Shown here: piece by piece, positions 1 through 10,700 of the stretch
How positions within the stretch are numbered: the first letter of the stretch is position 1
Layout of the letters: every line of letters begins with the position of its first letter
Notes under the pieces: model-generated
What the model was told of the DNA's origin: nothing
The model's database searches: none
What the model saw: the letters and a program-made list of their open reading frames with translations, nothing else
NCBI GenBank assembly: GCA_965228415.1
Contig: OZ245814.1
Span: forward strand, 4,836,001-4,900,000
DNA: 64,000 nucleotides
From: Agaribacillus sp965228415
GTDB taxonomy: Bacteria; Bacteroidota; Bacteroidia; Cytophagales; Cyclobacteriaceae
Direction of reading: 5' to 3'
Translations under genes and position numbers: made by a program

Positions 1-818
1 TTTACACGACCACCTACGGCACCGGTCAGTTGATCAAGGATGCATTGCAAAGAGGAGTAAAGGAACTTTATCTGTTTGTAGGTGGCAGTGCTACCAATGA
101 TGCTGGTATTGGTATGGCCAATGCTTTAGGGTATTCCTTTGTAGATACGAATAACAAACCCCTGAGACCAATCGGCGAAAACCTGGCAAAAATTGAGGAT
201 TTTCATTTGGAAGATGCGAAAGTTGACTGGCGGCATATTGCTTTCCATGTAGTGTGTGACGTGGAAAACGGATTATTTGGCCCCGAAGGCGCTGCCTGGG
301 TTTATGCTGCCCAGAAAGGAGCTGATGTCCAAAGCATCGAGTTATTGGATCATGGCCTAAAGAACTTTGGGAATCTGGTAAGACAAAAATTAGACAAAGA
401 TATTGCCACCAAAAAGGGGAGTGGTGCGGCTGGTGGTTTGGGAGCCGGGGCTATGGCATTTCTGGATGCCACCGTGAAAAGCGGTATCCATACGGTAATG
501 GATATTGTGGGATTAGAGCGCTATATGAAAAATGCCGATTTGGTCATCACGGGAGAAGGAAAATTTGACCGGCAAACAATGGCGGGAAAAGTAGTTGCCG
601 GTGTCGGTGCATTGGCGCGTAAATATGAAATACCGGTGGGCGTTTTATGTGGCGCGAAGGATGATGATATTTCAGATAACGATCTTAGGCACCTGGGCGT
701 ATCAAAATTACTGACAATAAAAGACAAGGACATGGACCTGGATTTTGCCATTAATAATGCCTACGATCTGTTAATGGACAGAAGCACAGAAATTGTCAGA
801 AGTTTCTACAACTCCTGA
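1..818 (+). CDS. Glycerate kinase, 5' truncated by window edge
   Basis: This is the C-terminal three quarters of a type-2 glycerate kinase (GarK/GlxK family), which phosphorylates D-glycerate with ATP in the cytoplasm. The reading frame is open from base 3, so the gene begins outside the window; the TTG at base 30 is internal. Family signatures are visible: YGTGQLIKDAL at the edge, then GGSATNDAGIGMANALG, later GSGAAGGLGAGAMAF, and ITGEGKFDRQT near the C-terminus. About 271 residues are present; full members are usually about 375. It ends at a TGA just before a convergent Crp/Fnr gene. The family call is firm, but the metabolic context lies to the left. Confidence 0.93.
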   Translation, partial: YTTTYGTGQLIKDALQRGVKELYLFVGGSATNDAGIGMANALGYSFVDTNNKPLRPIGENLAKIEDFHLEDAKVDWRHIAFHVVCDVENGLFGPEGAAWVYAAQKGADVQSIELLDHGLKNFGNLVRQKLDKDIATKKGSGAAGGLGAGAMAFLDATVKSGIHTVMDIVGLERYMKNADLVITGEGKFDRQTMAGKVVAGVGALARKYEIPVGVLCGAKDDDISDNDLRHLGVSKLLTIKDKDMDLDFAINNAYDLLMDRSTEIVRSFYNS

Positions 819-866
819 GATTGGCCTGCGGCAGTTTTTCTAAACCGTGCTGACATCTAAAGATTT

Positions 867-1562
867 TTATTCAAACTTATCAATATCCACTATCACAATT
901 TGCCCCTTCGAATAGTTGATATTTCCGGCATCCCGTAATTCATTAAGAATGTTGGTGACTGTAACCCGTGTACTGCAGATCAGGCTGGCAATATCTTTAT
1001 GTGTGAGATAGTTTTGCAACTTGATGGAATTTCCCGTTTGCTCACCTTCCCTGATGGCCCAGTCTTTAAAAAAATTAATCAGACGGCTTTTCACATCTTT
1101 GAGGTAGGCGATGTTTCTAAATCTGTTTTCTATTTTTCTATATTTTTGCCAAAGAGCTGTATTTAATGTCAGCGAAAAATCTGGATTCACTTTTATCAGA
1201 TCGTTTATGATACGGGAAGGGATTTTGCAAATGAGGACACGGTCGGAGATAGCCTCTACATATTCGAAATTTGAGCGATTCCTGGAAGGTAGTATCTCAC
1301 CGAAAAAATCATTTTCTTTCAAAAGGTCTTTGATAAACTCATTGCCGTCACCGTCAATTTCACATAACTTTATTTTCCCGGAAATAATAAAGTAGGTATA
1401 TCTTATGTTGTCCTGCAGATAGTTAATGCTATCTCCTTTTTTGTACGTTTGGTATTTGAGATTTTCTGCGATAAACTCAAATTGTGCGGCGGTGAGATCC
1501 TGAAATAAAGGATTGTACCTGAGGTGCACCACCGTCGGTTCTTTTTTAGTTACCTGAATCAT
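867..1562 (-). CDS. Crp/Fnr-family transcriptional regulator
   Basis: A 231-residue cytoplasmic DNA-binding regulator. Residues about 20-130 form a cyclic-nucleotide-binding-type barrel (PLFQDLTAAQFEFIAENL, later LKENDFFGEI). The C-terminal 70 residues form a Crp-type winged helix (LTHKDIASLICSTRVTVTNI as recognition region). There is no N-terminal cysteine cluster of the Fnr iron-sulfur type. The ATG at 1562 lies inside the 3' end of the upstream thioredoxin-like gene, with a 17-base overlap, so the two are probably cotranscribed and translationally coupled. Effector and targets cannot be read from the sequence. Confidence 0.9.
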   Translation of the reverse strand: MIQVTKKEPTVVHLRYNPLFQDLTAAQFEFIAENLKYQTYKKGDSINYLQDNIRYTYFIISGKIKLCEIDGDGNEFIKDLLKENDFFGEILPSRNRSNFEYVEAISDRVLICKIPSRIINDLIKVNPDFSLTLNTALWQKYRKIENRFRNIAYLKDVKSRLINFFKDWAIREGEQTGNSIKLQNYLTHKDIASLICSTRVTVTNILNELRDAGNINYSKGQIVIVDIDKFE

Positions 1563-1911
1563 TCTGGATTAATTTTTCGATGTCTTCACTTAATTTTTGA
1601 GAAGAGATAATGCCTTCAATCTTATTGACTATTTTACCTCTTTTAACCAAGAGTAAAGTTGGGAACTTAATGATCTGATAAGCTCTGGCCAACTCTGAAT
1701 TTGGCTCCACATTGATCTGATAAAAATCTAAATATTGGCTGTAATCCACCGCAAGTTTCTTGATGATGGGCCCAATAATATAACTACCACCCGACCAATC
1801 CACTTTAAATTCGTATAAAGCAAGGGATTGTTGATTCTCAACTTTCTTTTTAAATTCCTCCCTGGATAATTGATGATAATAAAAGATCAAAACAGATTTT
1901 TTTATTTTCAA
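1546..1911 (-). CDS. Thioredoxin-like protein lacking the CxxC active site
   Basis: A 121-residue protein with the thioredoxin layout: a beta strand ending VDWSGGSYIIGP, then LDFYQINVEPNSELARAYQI and the cis-proline segment KFPTLLLVKRGKIV (P84). At the usual WCGPC site it reads WSGGS (residues 39-43), so both catalytic cysteines are serine and no disulfide exchange is possible there. No ATG exists in the frame after the upstream TGA; the best start is the TTG at 1911. It overlaps the downstream Crp/Fnr gene by 17 bases. A protein-binding or chaperone-like role is an inference. It has no signal peptide, so it is probably cytoplasmic. Confidence 0.75.
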   Translation of the reverse strand: MKIKKSVLIFYYHQLSREEFKKKVENQQSLALYEFKVDWSGGSYIIGPIIKKLAVDYSQYLDFYQINVEPNSELARAYQIIKFPTLLLVKRGKIVNKIEGIISSQKLSEDIEKLIQNDSGN

Positions 1912-2043
1912 CCATCCAAAAGCTGTGCCAATAGAATTTTTTCAAATAATAACTTGATAATCAGTGCTTTGTGAAAATTTCAACGAGTGAAATTTCATCG
2001 TAATTTTCTAATATACCAGAAAATATCTAATATACCAGAAGTA

Positions 2044-3450
2044 TTACTTTTTTATACCCAGTTTATTCATTCGGAAAAAAAGGGTCTTGGGATTCATATT
2101 CAGCAGTTCGGCAGCGCCATTTTTTCCGCTAACTTTCCACCGGCTTAATTCAAGGGCCTTGAGGATATGCTGTTTTTCCGTTTCCTCCATGGCCAGGAAG
2201 TTCTCGGCGGTTTTGTTCGCTGGTTTTTTACTTTCCAGATCCATAAACTTTAAAGTATTGCCCGGACTTAAGATCATGGATCTCTCGATAATATTTTCTA
2301 ATTCTCTTACATTACCGGGCCAATGATAACTGGTAAGATTTTTTAATACTTTTTTAGGAATTTTATGAATGGACTTGCCAACGATGGGTTCATATTTTTG
2401 CAAGAAGAAGTTTACCAGTACCGGAATATCCTCTGCCCGCTCCCTTAATGGAGGAATATGTATGGGGAAAACATTTAACCTGTAATAAAGATCATCGCGG
2501 AATTCCCCTTTGCCAATGGCCTGGTCCAATTGCCGGTTTGTGGCGGCGATTACCCGTACATCAATTTGGTAGGTTTTTTCACTGCCTAATCTTTGTATTT
2601 CGGATTCCTGCAACACTCTTAATAATTTGGTCTGCAGATCGATGGGCATTTCGCCAATTTCATCCAGAAAAATGGTGCCTTTATCAGCCAGCTCAAATTT
2701 TCCTTTCCTTGTGGCTATGGCACCTGTAAATGCACCTTTCTCATGGCCAAACAATTCGCTTTCGATTAATTCACGTGGTAAGGCAGCACAATTTACCTTT
2801 ATCAGGGGATATTCGCTGCGATTACTAATATTATGAAGCGCACGTGCCAGAAGTTCTTTCCCGGTGCCTGATTCGCCGGTGATTAAAACGCTGGTTTTGG
2901 TGTTAGCAACTTTTTCAACATTTTGCAGGACCTCCCTGAATTTAGGACTTTGCGTAACAATATGATTAAAATCATGGTCCAGCTTAATTTCTTCCTTCAG
3001 ATAAAAATTTTCTTCCGTTAATTTATCGTTGGCGACTTTCAGGTCACGGATAAGTTTTTTATTGTCTGTCCTTAACTGGTAATTTTCACAGGCCCGGTCG
3101 AGTACATGTTTTAACTCATTTTCATTCCAGGGTTTGGTAAGGTATTGATAAATGCCGCATTCATTAATTGCTTTAATTAATACACCCATATCAGAATAAC
3201 CGGTAAGAATAATCCTGGTGGGATCCGGGAAATCCTTAATTAACGCTTTAAAAAACTCGAATCCTGTCATTTCAGGCATCCGTTGGTCAGCGATTACCAC
3301 CTCAATCTGGTTTTGTTTCAGGATCTCTAACCCCTCGTAACCTGACTCCGCCAGAAATACATTAAAGTCCCATTTAAATGTCGCCCTGAACGCCTTCAGA
3401 TTAGAGGGTTCATCGTCTACATACAATACATTATACTTTTTATCGGTCAT
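2044..3450 (-). CDS. NtrC-type sigma-54-dependent response regulator
   Basis: A 468-residue cytoplasmic activator in three parts. The receiver domain (residues 1-120) has the acidic pair in LYVDDEPSNL, the phospho-acceptor aspartate in IADQRMPEMTG, and a conserved lysine in LTKPWNENE. The AAA+ domain (about 150-380) has Walker A GESGTGKE, the sigma-54 contact loop GAFTGA and Walker B TIFLDEIGEM. The C-terminus is a Fis-type helix-turn-helix (AAELLNMNPKTLFFRMNKLG). It should activate sigma-54 promoters when phosphorylated. Its start lies 16 bases after the stop of the large sensor kinase, the likely phosphodonor. No clear sigma-54 promoter was found in this window. Confidence 0.95.
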   Translation of the reverse strand: MTDKKYNVLYVDDEPSNLKAFRATFKWDFNVFLAESGYEGLEILKQNQIEVVIADQRMPEMTGFEFFKALIKDFPDPTRIILTGYSDMGVLIKAINECGIYQYLTKPWNENELKHVLDRACENYQLRTDNKKLIRDLKVANDKLTEENFYLKEEIKLDHDFNHIVTQSPKFREVLQNVEKVANTKTSVLITGESGTGKELLARALHNISNRSEYPLIKVNCAALPRELIESELFGHEKGAFTGAIATRKGKFELADKGTIFLDEIGEMPIDLQTKLLRVLQESEIQRLGSEKTYQIDVRVIAATNRQLDQAIGKGEFRDDLYYRLNVFPIHIPPLRERAEDIPVLVNFFLQKYEPIVGKSIHKIPKKVLKNLTSYHWPGNVRELENIIERSMILSPGNTLKFMDLESKKPANKTAENFLAMEETEKQHILKALELSRWKVSGKNGAAELLNMNPKTLFFRMNKLGIKK

Positions 3451-3466
3451 TCAAAAAGCTTATTAA

Positions 3467-6400
3467 CTATTTATTTTTTGGCACTATAATGGTGAATTTT
3501 GTTCCCTTATTGACCTCACTTTCTACGCTGATGGTGCCCCCGTGTTCTCTGACGATATTGTAGGATATTGATAAACCTAAACCGGTGCCCTGTCCTACGG
3601 GTTTGGTAGTATAAAAAGGTTCAAAGATTTTTTCTTTGACCTTTTCAGGGATCCCTTTGCCGTTGTCAGCTATGCTGATATATATATGCTTTTCATCAGA
3701 AATGGTTTCAATATCAATAGTGCCTTGTTCCCGCTCTTTTAAAACCTGTATGGCGTTGATAATAATGTTCATAAAAACCTGGTTGAGCTGACCCGGCAAA
3801 CATTGCATAACCGGATTGTCTGCCTGAAAATTTTTCCGGACTACAATCCGGTTCTTCAGCTGATTTGAAAGTAGCAATAGGGTTGACTCCAGTCCTTTGT
3901 GAATATCCTCATAAACCGTGTCAACATCGGCGCTCCAGACAAATGTTTGTAAACTTTTAACGATTTGTGCAGCCCTTTCAGCGCCCTCCTTGATCGTGGG
4001 GATCATTTCCCTGATATCTTTTTTCAGGTCGTCGTAATTGAGCGATTCTTTTTTCTTTAAAATGGCGGCCAGTTGATTTTTAAGGTTGTCATTACCATTG
4101 AGCTGTTCATATTCCTCCACAATTTTTAAAAATTGCTGAAGGTTCTTGTCCAGTCCATTGATACCGTTAAAGATAAAATTCACAGGGTTATTTATCTCGT
4201 GCGCCACACCGGCGGTTAATTGTCCCAGCGATGCCATTTTATCGGCTTGAATTAGTTGGCCCCGGGCTTTTTGTAATTTTTCCTGCGCCTTTTGTTCCTC
4301 AGTGATGTTATCTAACATAATCAATTGGTATTTTGCTTCACCGGAAACATCGGTAATCATCGTACCGGCGGCAGTTACGTAAACGGTATTTCCCGATTTG
4401 TCAGTTAATCTTTTTTTCCTGTAATAAAATTTGGATTCATCAAAGGGCGTCGCTCTATTTTCTTTATCTGTTTCTGCTTCAGGCAGGTCGTTATGATAAA
4501 CAAAATCCTGTATGCGATTTCCTTTGATTTCTGCTTCTGTATAGCCTAGTATTTTACAGAACTGAGGATTGCATTTAATAATAATCTTTGAGTGCTTATC
4601 GGCATAGGCGATGCCAATGGGGCTTTGTTCATAGATGTTTCGAAAAAGAGACTCACTTTCTTCCAGCGCTTTTTTGTTTTCCTTCAGTGTTTTGGTTCTT
4701 TCCTCAACCAGTCGTTGTAGCTTAACATTTCTGTTTCGGATCGTTTGTGTCCTGATTCTGAAAAACATAAATAACAGAAATGCCAACAACAAAATCGCGC
4801 TCCAGTTGAACCATGGCTTTTCCCAAAATGGAGATTTGATAATGATAACTATGGAAAGTCCTTCATTCCAATCCCTTTGATTATAACTGCTTTTAACCCT
4901 AAACCTGTATTTACCACCTGGGATATTGGTGTAAGTGGCATAGCGCCTTTGGCCCACATAATTCCAGTTTTTGTCAAATCCCTCCAACTGGTACTGATAT
5001 TCTGTTTTTGGAGCGGAGATGAAGTTAATGGCCGAGTAGCGGAAAGTGAAAAGATTGTCTTTATAATCGAGGAATACCGTGTCGGCCATCATAATTGATT
5101 TTCGCAGCGGCATGTCATCGCCGATATCTGCTTTTTTGTTAAGTATTTCAAACTCCGTCAAAAGAATACGGGTCTGAAATTTACTTTGCCTGATGCTTTC
5201 AGGATCAAAAATATTGAGTCCTCTTATACCACCAAAAATCATTTGACCATCATTGGTTTTGAATACTGCATTGGTATTAAACTCATTGCTCTGGAGCCCA
5301 TCGCTTACATCATAATTAAAGAATGTTTCATCGCGTGGATTAAAGTGGCTAAGCCCCATGTTGGTGCTGATCCAAAGATGCCGGTTATTGTCTTCCAGAA
5401 TGCCATAGATTACATCATTTGGAAGGCCGTCTTTTGTTTTATAGCATTTAAAAGAATTGTTCGTGGCGTCGAATTTATTAAGCCCACCAGATGTGCCTAC
5501 CCACAACACGCCGCCCTGGTCTATAAATATGGTTCTTACAAAATTGTGGCTTAGTGTCCCCGGATCACCTGGTACGTGTTGAAAATGGGTTGTTTCTCCG
5601 GATAACTTATCGAATCTAATGAGCCCATCCTCCGTTCCAATCCAGAGAAAATCCCCGTCCTGTCTTAGGTCGCGGATAGAGTTAATTTTTAACGTATTAT
5701 CTTTGCTATCAAAATAAAAACGTTGGAATTTCCGGGTAACCGGATGGAAGTGATTGAGTCCATGACTGGTCCCTATCCATACCGTATTGTCGGGGGCAGC
5801 GCGGATGGTGCGGATGATGTTATCACTGATAGAAGTGGAGTCATTTTGGATAGTTTTGTAGCTGATGATCTTCTGCTCACCGGCCGAAAATGTTACCAGG
5901 CCCTCTCCCTCCGTTCCTATCCACATTTCACGGTCATTGGATTCAATGGATCTGACAATGACATTATTGAGTTTATCAAACAATGGTGTTTTGGCTTGAG
6001 GATATGTGCCAGCCGGCTGCTTGCTGTTAAGCATGTGCAAGCCGCCTTCCGTACCAATCCAGCGTTTGCCACGATGTTCGTGAATAGCCCACACCTTGTT
6101 ATTAACCTGATCATTCTGTTGATTGGGTTGAACTAATAGGGGATTGAATTGAAAGGAAAATGGATCCAGCCGGTTTAAGCCGCTTCCTGTTCCCACCCAT
6201 AAATTGCCTGCATTATCTTCTAATATGGAATGAATGCTGTTATTGCTAAGACTGTGTGGTTGGCCGGCCTGATACCGGTATTCATAAAATTGGTTAATGG
6301 CAGGATCAAATTGGTTCAAGCCATTTTCAGTGCCAAACCAAAGTGTGCCATCTTTTCGTTGCAAACCGCACCGGATGAAATCATTACTGAGCCTGCTATT

Positions 6401-7189
6401 TTGACTAGTGTAATGCTGATACTTTTCTAATTTGGAGTCATACTTAAAGAGGCCTCTATTAGTGCCAATCCATAAATTTTGATCGTTGTCCTTTATCAGG
6501 GCATTGATCAGGTAGGTACTAATACCGGTATTTGACGGTTGATCATCCGTAATCCGGGTAAAATCGCCTTTTTCGATATCAAATACATGCAAGCCCTCGC
6601 CGGACCCTATAAGCAACTTATTTTCCGATAACTGATTGATGGATCTGATGACATTTTGCTCTTTCAGGTGAGTGGAAGTGATGTAATACCTGGTAAACGT
6701 GTTATTATTGCTATCAAATTTATTTAAACCATGGGCTGTTCCCACCCAGATGTCACCGTGGCTATCTTTGAAGATTACGGTCACATAATTGTTACTTAGG
6801 CTGCCCGTGGAATCGGGATCGAAATAAAAATGTCGGCATATTTCTGTTTTTACGTTCAGCAAATCGATTCCGGCGGCGTTTCCAATCCAGATATTTCCCT
6901 TTTGATCATCCAAAATGGCCATTATTTCGTTATCGCTGATGGAGCCGGGCATGTCCGGATCGCGCCTCATATTGGTAAATTCATAGCCGTCATATCTATT
7001 CAATCCATCGGCAGTGCCGACCCACAAAAACCCCATCATGTCCTGTTCAAGACTCAGAATGGTAGATTGTGATAGCCCCTGATCTACAGACAAATGGGTA
7101 AATCTCAGGTTGTCTATCTGGCACCAGGCCGACATAACCCAAAAATGAAGTATTAGATATAGAAATAAATGACGTTTAATCAATGGCAT
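3467..7189 (-). CDS. Sensor histidine kinase with two beta-propellers and PAS domain
   Basis: A 1240-residue membrane sensor. The first ATG is at 7189, giving a signal peptide (MPLIKRHLFLYLILHFW...). The open frame extends to a TTG at 7207. About 14 Reg_prop repeats follow, such as LWVGTADGLNRYDG and LWIGTNRGLFKYD, enough for two seven-bladed periplasmic propellers. Then come a Y_Y_Y domain (YRFRVKSSYNQRDWNEG), one membrane helix, a PAS domain (YEQSPIGIAYADKHSKI), a HisKA box with phospho-histidine (GVAHEINNPVNFI) and an ATPase domain (DNGKGIPE, GTGLGLSI). Unlike classical hybrid propeller sensors it has no receiver or AraC domain, so the signal should pass to the NtrC-type regulator 16 bases downstream. 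The ligand is unknown. Confidence 0.92.
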   Translation of the reverse strand: MPLIKRHLFLYLILHFWVMSAWCQIDNLRFTHLSVDQGLSQSTILSLEQDMMGFLWVGTADGLNRYDGYEFTNMRRDPDMPGSISDNEIMAILDDQKGNIWIGNAAGIDLLNVKTEICRHFYFDPDSTGSLSNNYVTVIFKDSHGDIWVGTAHGLNKFDSNNNTFTRYYITSTHLKEQNVIRSINQLSENKLLIGSGEGLHVFDIEKGDFTRITDDQPSNTGISTYLINALIKDNDQNLWIGTNRGLFKYDSKLEKYQHYTSQNSRLSNDFIRCGLQRKDGTLWFGTENGLNQFDPAINQFYEYRYQAGQPHSLSNNSIHSILEDNAGNLWVGTGSGLNRLDPFSFQFNPLLVQPNQQNDQVNNKVWAIHEHRGKRWIGTEGGLHMLNSKQPAGTYPQAKTPLFDKLNNVIVRSIESNDREMWIGTEGEGLVTFSAGEQKIISYKTIQNDSTSISDNIIRTIRAAPDNTVWIGTSHGLNHFHPVTRKFQRFYFDSKDNTLKINSIRDLRQDGDFLWIGTEDGLIRFDKLSGETTHFQHVPGDPGTLSHNFVRTIFIDQGGVLWVGTSGGLNKFDATNNSFKCYKTKDGLPNDVIYGILEDNNRHLWISTNMGLSHFNPRDETFFNYDVSDGLQSNEFNTNAVFKTNDGQMIFGGIRGLNIFDPESIRQSKFQTRILLTEFEILNKKADIGDDMPLRKSIMMADTVFLDYKDNLFTFRYSAINFISAPKTEYQYQLEGFDKNWNYVGQRRYATYTNIPGGKYRFRVKSSYNQRDWNEGLSIVIIIKSPFWEKPWFNWSAILLLAFLLFMFFRIRTQTIRNRNVKLQRLVEERTKTLKENKKALEESESLFRNIYEQSPIGIAYADKHSKIIIKCNPQFCKILGYTEAEIKGNRIQDFVYHNDLPEAETDKENRATPFDESKFYYRKKRLTDKSGNTVYVTAAGTMITDVSGEAKYQLIMLDNITEEQKAQEKLQKARGQLIQADKMASLGQLTAGVAHEINNPVNFIFNGINGLDKNLQQFLKIVEEYEQLNGNDNLKNQLAAILKKKESLNYDDLKKDIREMIPTIKEGAERAAQIVKSLQTFVWSADVDTVYEDIHKGLESTLLLLSNQLKNRIVVRKNFQADNPVMQCLPGQLNQVFMNIIINAIQVLKEREQGTIDIETISDEKHIYISIADNGKGIPEKVKEKIFEPFYTTKPVGQGTGLGLSISYNIVREHGGTISVESEVNKGTKFTIIVPKNK

Positions 7190-7254
7190 AAAATAGGAAT
7201 TATGCAAAATACCAATACAACTATCTAATCATCGGCTCAAGGCGGGGATCGGGC

Positions 7255-7779
7255 CTATTCATGTTGTTCATGCTTTTTTCCAAATGTATAAAATGTGCCA
7301 AAAATAAATGTATTTTGGCTCAAGTCGCTTAGCAGGTGATCATATTCCAAAAATACAACGAACTTATGAATGGCATAATGGGCGCCCATGCCCAGGTTCA
7401 GCCCCCATTTTTTGACAACCTCCTCTTTTGCTACATCGCTGTATTTTTCATTTTCCTGACTGTAGTTCAACCCACCAAGGGGGTAGATGCCAAATTTATG
7501 GGTGACTTCCAAAATATAATGTATGTTGAAATTGAGTTCAAACAAAGAGATATCAAGATCTTCGTTGAGTGTACTTTCCGTCCTTTTCTTGAAATAGGTA
7601 AATTCCGGCCCGAAACATACTTTATTGTTGGCGAGGTTGTAATATGCCCTTAGATTGATACCGGGCTCTTTGATATCATCACCATATGCCAGTCCGGCAC
7701 CCACGCTATAAGACTGTCCTGTAACGATCATGGAGCAGGTCAGCAGCAGAAGGATCAGGGTGATAATTCTCGGTATCAT
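7255..7779 (-). CDS. Small outer-membrane beta-barrel protein
   Basis: A 174-residue protein with a clear signal peptide (residues 1-21, ending TGQS) followed by alternating amphipathic strands typical of small OmpA-like or 'outer membrane beta-barrel' porins: SYSVGAGLAYG, INLRAYYNLA, KVCFGPEFTYF, LNLGMGAHYAIHKFVVFLEY. No enzymatic motif is visible. It lies 12 bases downstream of the phosphoesterase-barrel gene and is probably cotranscribed with it. The specific function is unknown. Confidence 0.7.
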   Translation of the reverse strand: MIPRIITLILLLLTCSMIVTGQSYSVGAGLAYGDDIKEPGINLRAYYNLANNKVCFGPEFTYFKKRTESTLNEDLDISLFELNFNIHYILEVTHKFGIYPLGGLNYSQENEKYSDVAKEEVVKKWGLNLGMGAHYAIHKFVVFLEYDHLLSDLSQNTFIFGTFYTFGKKHEQHE

Positions 7780-7791
7780 ATTATTGGTTTG

Positions 7792-10700
7792 CTAGAAAAA
7801 GAATCCGAAACGTACAAATATTCCTTTTTCGTCATCGTTTGACACCGTATAGTCTGCTGAAATGACCAACTGGCCAAGCGGTGCGATCCAAATGCCGCCG
7901 CCGTAACCCCTGTGCCATTCTTCCTTGGTTGGATCTATCAGGGATACATCTTCCTGATCGGTCCATACTCTTCCAAAATCGTGAATTAAAGTAATACCCA
8001 GACTGCCCGGGAAAAGTGGTGTTCGATATTCCAGCAACCGAATCCTTAATTCGGCATTTTGATAGAAGGATTCATCACCGGCAAATCTGCCGCGCCGGTA
8101 TCCTCTCAGCGTAGCAAACCCGCCTAACCTGGGTGCCTGATAAAATTCAAAATCTCCAAAATTGGCCTGCCCTCCTACGCGCAGGGCGAGTGTGGTTCTC
8201 AGGGATCCCCCAAAGCTAAAGTAAGCTGAAAAATCCGAAGCCAGACTTTGATAATTGTTTTCCTCATCTCCTATTTGGGTCATGGCCTTTGCGGTAAAAT
8301 TCCATGCGATTCCCTTTGTTGGGAAGTTATTGGAGTTTTTCAAGTTCAGGTGGTACCCGAAGTTAAGGCCGGCGTAATTTCTTTGATTGTTAAATAAAGG
8401 GGATGCATCTGTTTCATCTCTGCCAATTAAGGAAGGATAGTTGACAATAAATCTACCCGGCTCGTTGTCATTATCGTCCTCCTCGATCTCAACCAGCCTG
8501 TATATGGCGCCAAACTTGAAGGTATGAATGTCATTGACCACTTTTTGCAGGTCGGTTTTCAGCAGCCAGTTATTATATCTGGCTCTGTAAAATTGTTTAT
8601 CATTCTCCCTGGCGTCCTCATCAAATTCTGTTTGATTGCCGTAGCCGTAAAAGAAATCGGCAAAACTGGGCTGATAAATGTCCGTTTCCACCAGCAAGTC
8701 CATATTTCCGACGGCCTTCACAAAATGTCCTTTATATTTAATTAAAAAGAAACCGGATCTTGGTGCCAGTGATCCCGTTATGACATGTTTCAGGCCAAAA
8801 GGATCTTTTCTGAATTTATTTTTTATGATCGTTGCACCGCCGCCTATTATGACCCCATCATCCGGATTAAACCCGCCGGTTATCATCGGGATCACTTTGT
8901 CGTACTTAAATTCGTAACGATTATATTCATTCACCTGTTCATTGGTATCTGAGGTCTTGTTTTTTAAACCATTTTCAGAGCTGATAGCGGTGTTTTTAAC
9001 TTTGTCATAGACGAGTGTTTTAGCTTTACCTACTTTGGATTTATCATCAATCCGGTCTTTGCCCTTGCCACCGATTATCCTCACCTTTATGGCGTTTTTT
9101 GATTGGCCCTGAATTGTAAAGCGATCATCATCTCCAAGCCCGTACAATCTGATCTCTTTGGTCTCGTTTTTCTTGAATACCCGATGGTAGGTTTGAAATT
9201 TTATTTCGCCGGATTTTTCTTTAATACGGTAAACTTTAACCTCCGTATCTCCACTCTCCAAATGTGTTACCTCAAATAGCTGTGCTTTTTTGCTGCCGAC
9301 AACGTTTACATTTTTGGCGAGAAACAGATAAAATTGCCTGGCATACAACTGCAGGTCCTGCTTTCTTGCTTTTAGCTTCCTGATGATGGTCTCTCCATTG
9401 AGCTTATAAAGTTCCTCCGGAAATTCCTTAATGGCCGATTCAATTATTTCGTCACTTAATCTTTCCTGCAGGTCCTTTGCCATGTTGAGCCAGTCCTCGA
9501 GGGTGGGTTTGGTTAAGAAAGTCCGGTCAAAGTAACGGGCATTAAATTCCAGACCGGCGACATCTCTGATTTTATCGTGAAACCCCTGAAATTTAGGCTG
9601 TCCCCATTTATGTGAGGCTGCTTTCAACAAGGTGCCATCTGACCAGAAAAATATCTGGTCCCTGTCTCTCGGAACGGGTCGGTAATAGGTAAATCCTTTT
9701 TCATCCTTGAAGCTGGCCCAGCGCCACTGATCATCATGCCTGTCCCAATCGCCAATCCAGATATCAAAAAGGCGCGACCTTAAGACGTGGTCCTGGTCAA
9801 CGTAGTGATCGTCATCTTTCTGAATATTTTTGATCACGTCCAGTGTATTGATGATCTTCTTAGACCGTCCGAAACTTTCCACATCGCTACGGTTTTTGGC
9901 AGGGCGTTCTTCGTACAGGTACAGGCCGTCACCAAAGTCTTCCCGGTAGATGCCAAGCCGTGGATCATCGGGTAGATACACTAATTTGGGATTGGTATGA
10001 TATACACCGGCTGCATTAGCCAGCTTGGGTACAACAAAGGCACCATATGGGTGGGAGGCCGAAACCTGGTCGGCGACAACTTTTGCGGCGATAGTTCCTC
10101 TTAGGGCTGAAGGAACGGCTTTTTCAGGAAATTTTTCAATGGACCGCAACACAAATTGCTTGCCGTTTTTGTCCTCCATTCTAAGCGATTTTGTTTGCAG
10201 GCCACCTCCTTTTTTCAAGATTTTAAGCCCGCCTCTTTCCTTTCCAATATCAAAAACCGGAACGTTTTTAATTTCAGTGCCCCACTCGGCACGATAATTT
10301 TTGCCCATAAGGCCCGGCTTTTTCTGATTACTGCTCAATTTGGTGGTCGCTACGGCGTTGACCGTCTGTCCCTGGTAATCCAGATCCGCATAGCGTTGTT
10401 CCAGATCGTCGTCGGCTGGATCGTAGTTGTGATTTAAAAGCTTTTCCCTGAAACTCAATTTCATTTTTCCGGCTTCCACAGTCCAGAATTCAAGATAAAG
10501 ATCACCATTGTCGTAAAGATTTAACTTTCCAAATCCAGGGTTTCCGTAAGCAAAGCGGGCATTGTTACCGGGGCTGGTTCTGCTGGCCCTGGCTATGGCG
10601 CCACTGACAATAAAATGTTGCTCATTGATTTTATGATATTGCTGTGATCGCTCGTGGCCAGATAAATAAATCAGGTTGGGGTGCTGGGCGAAAATACCTT

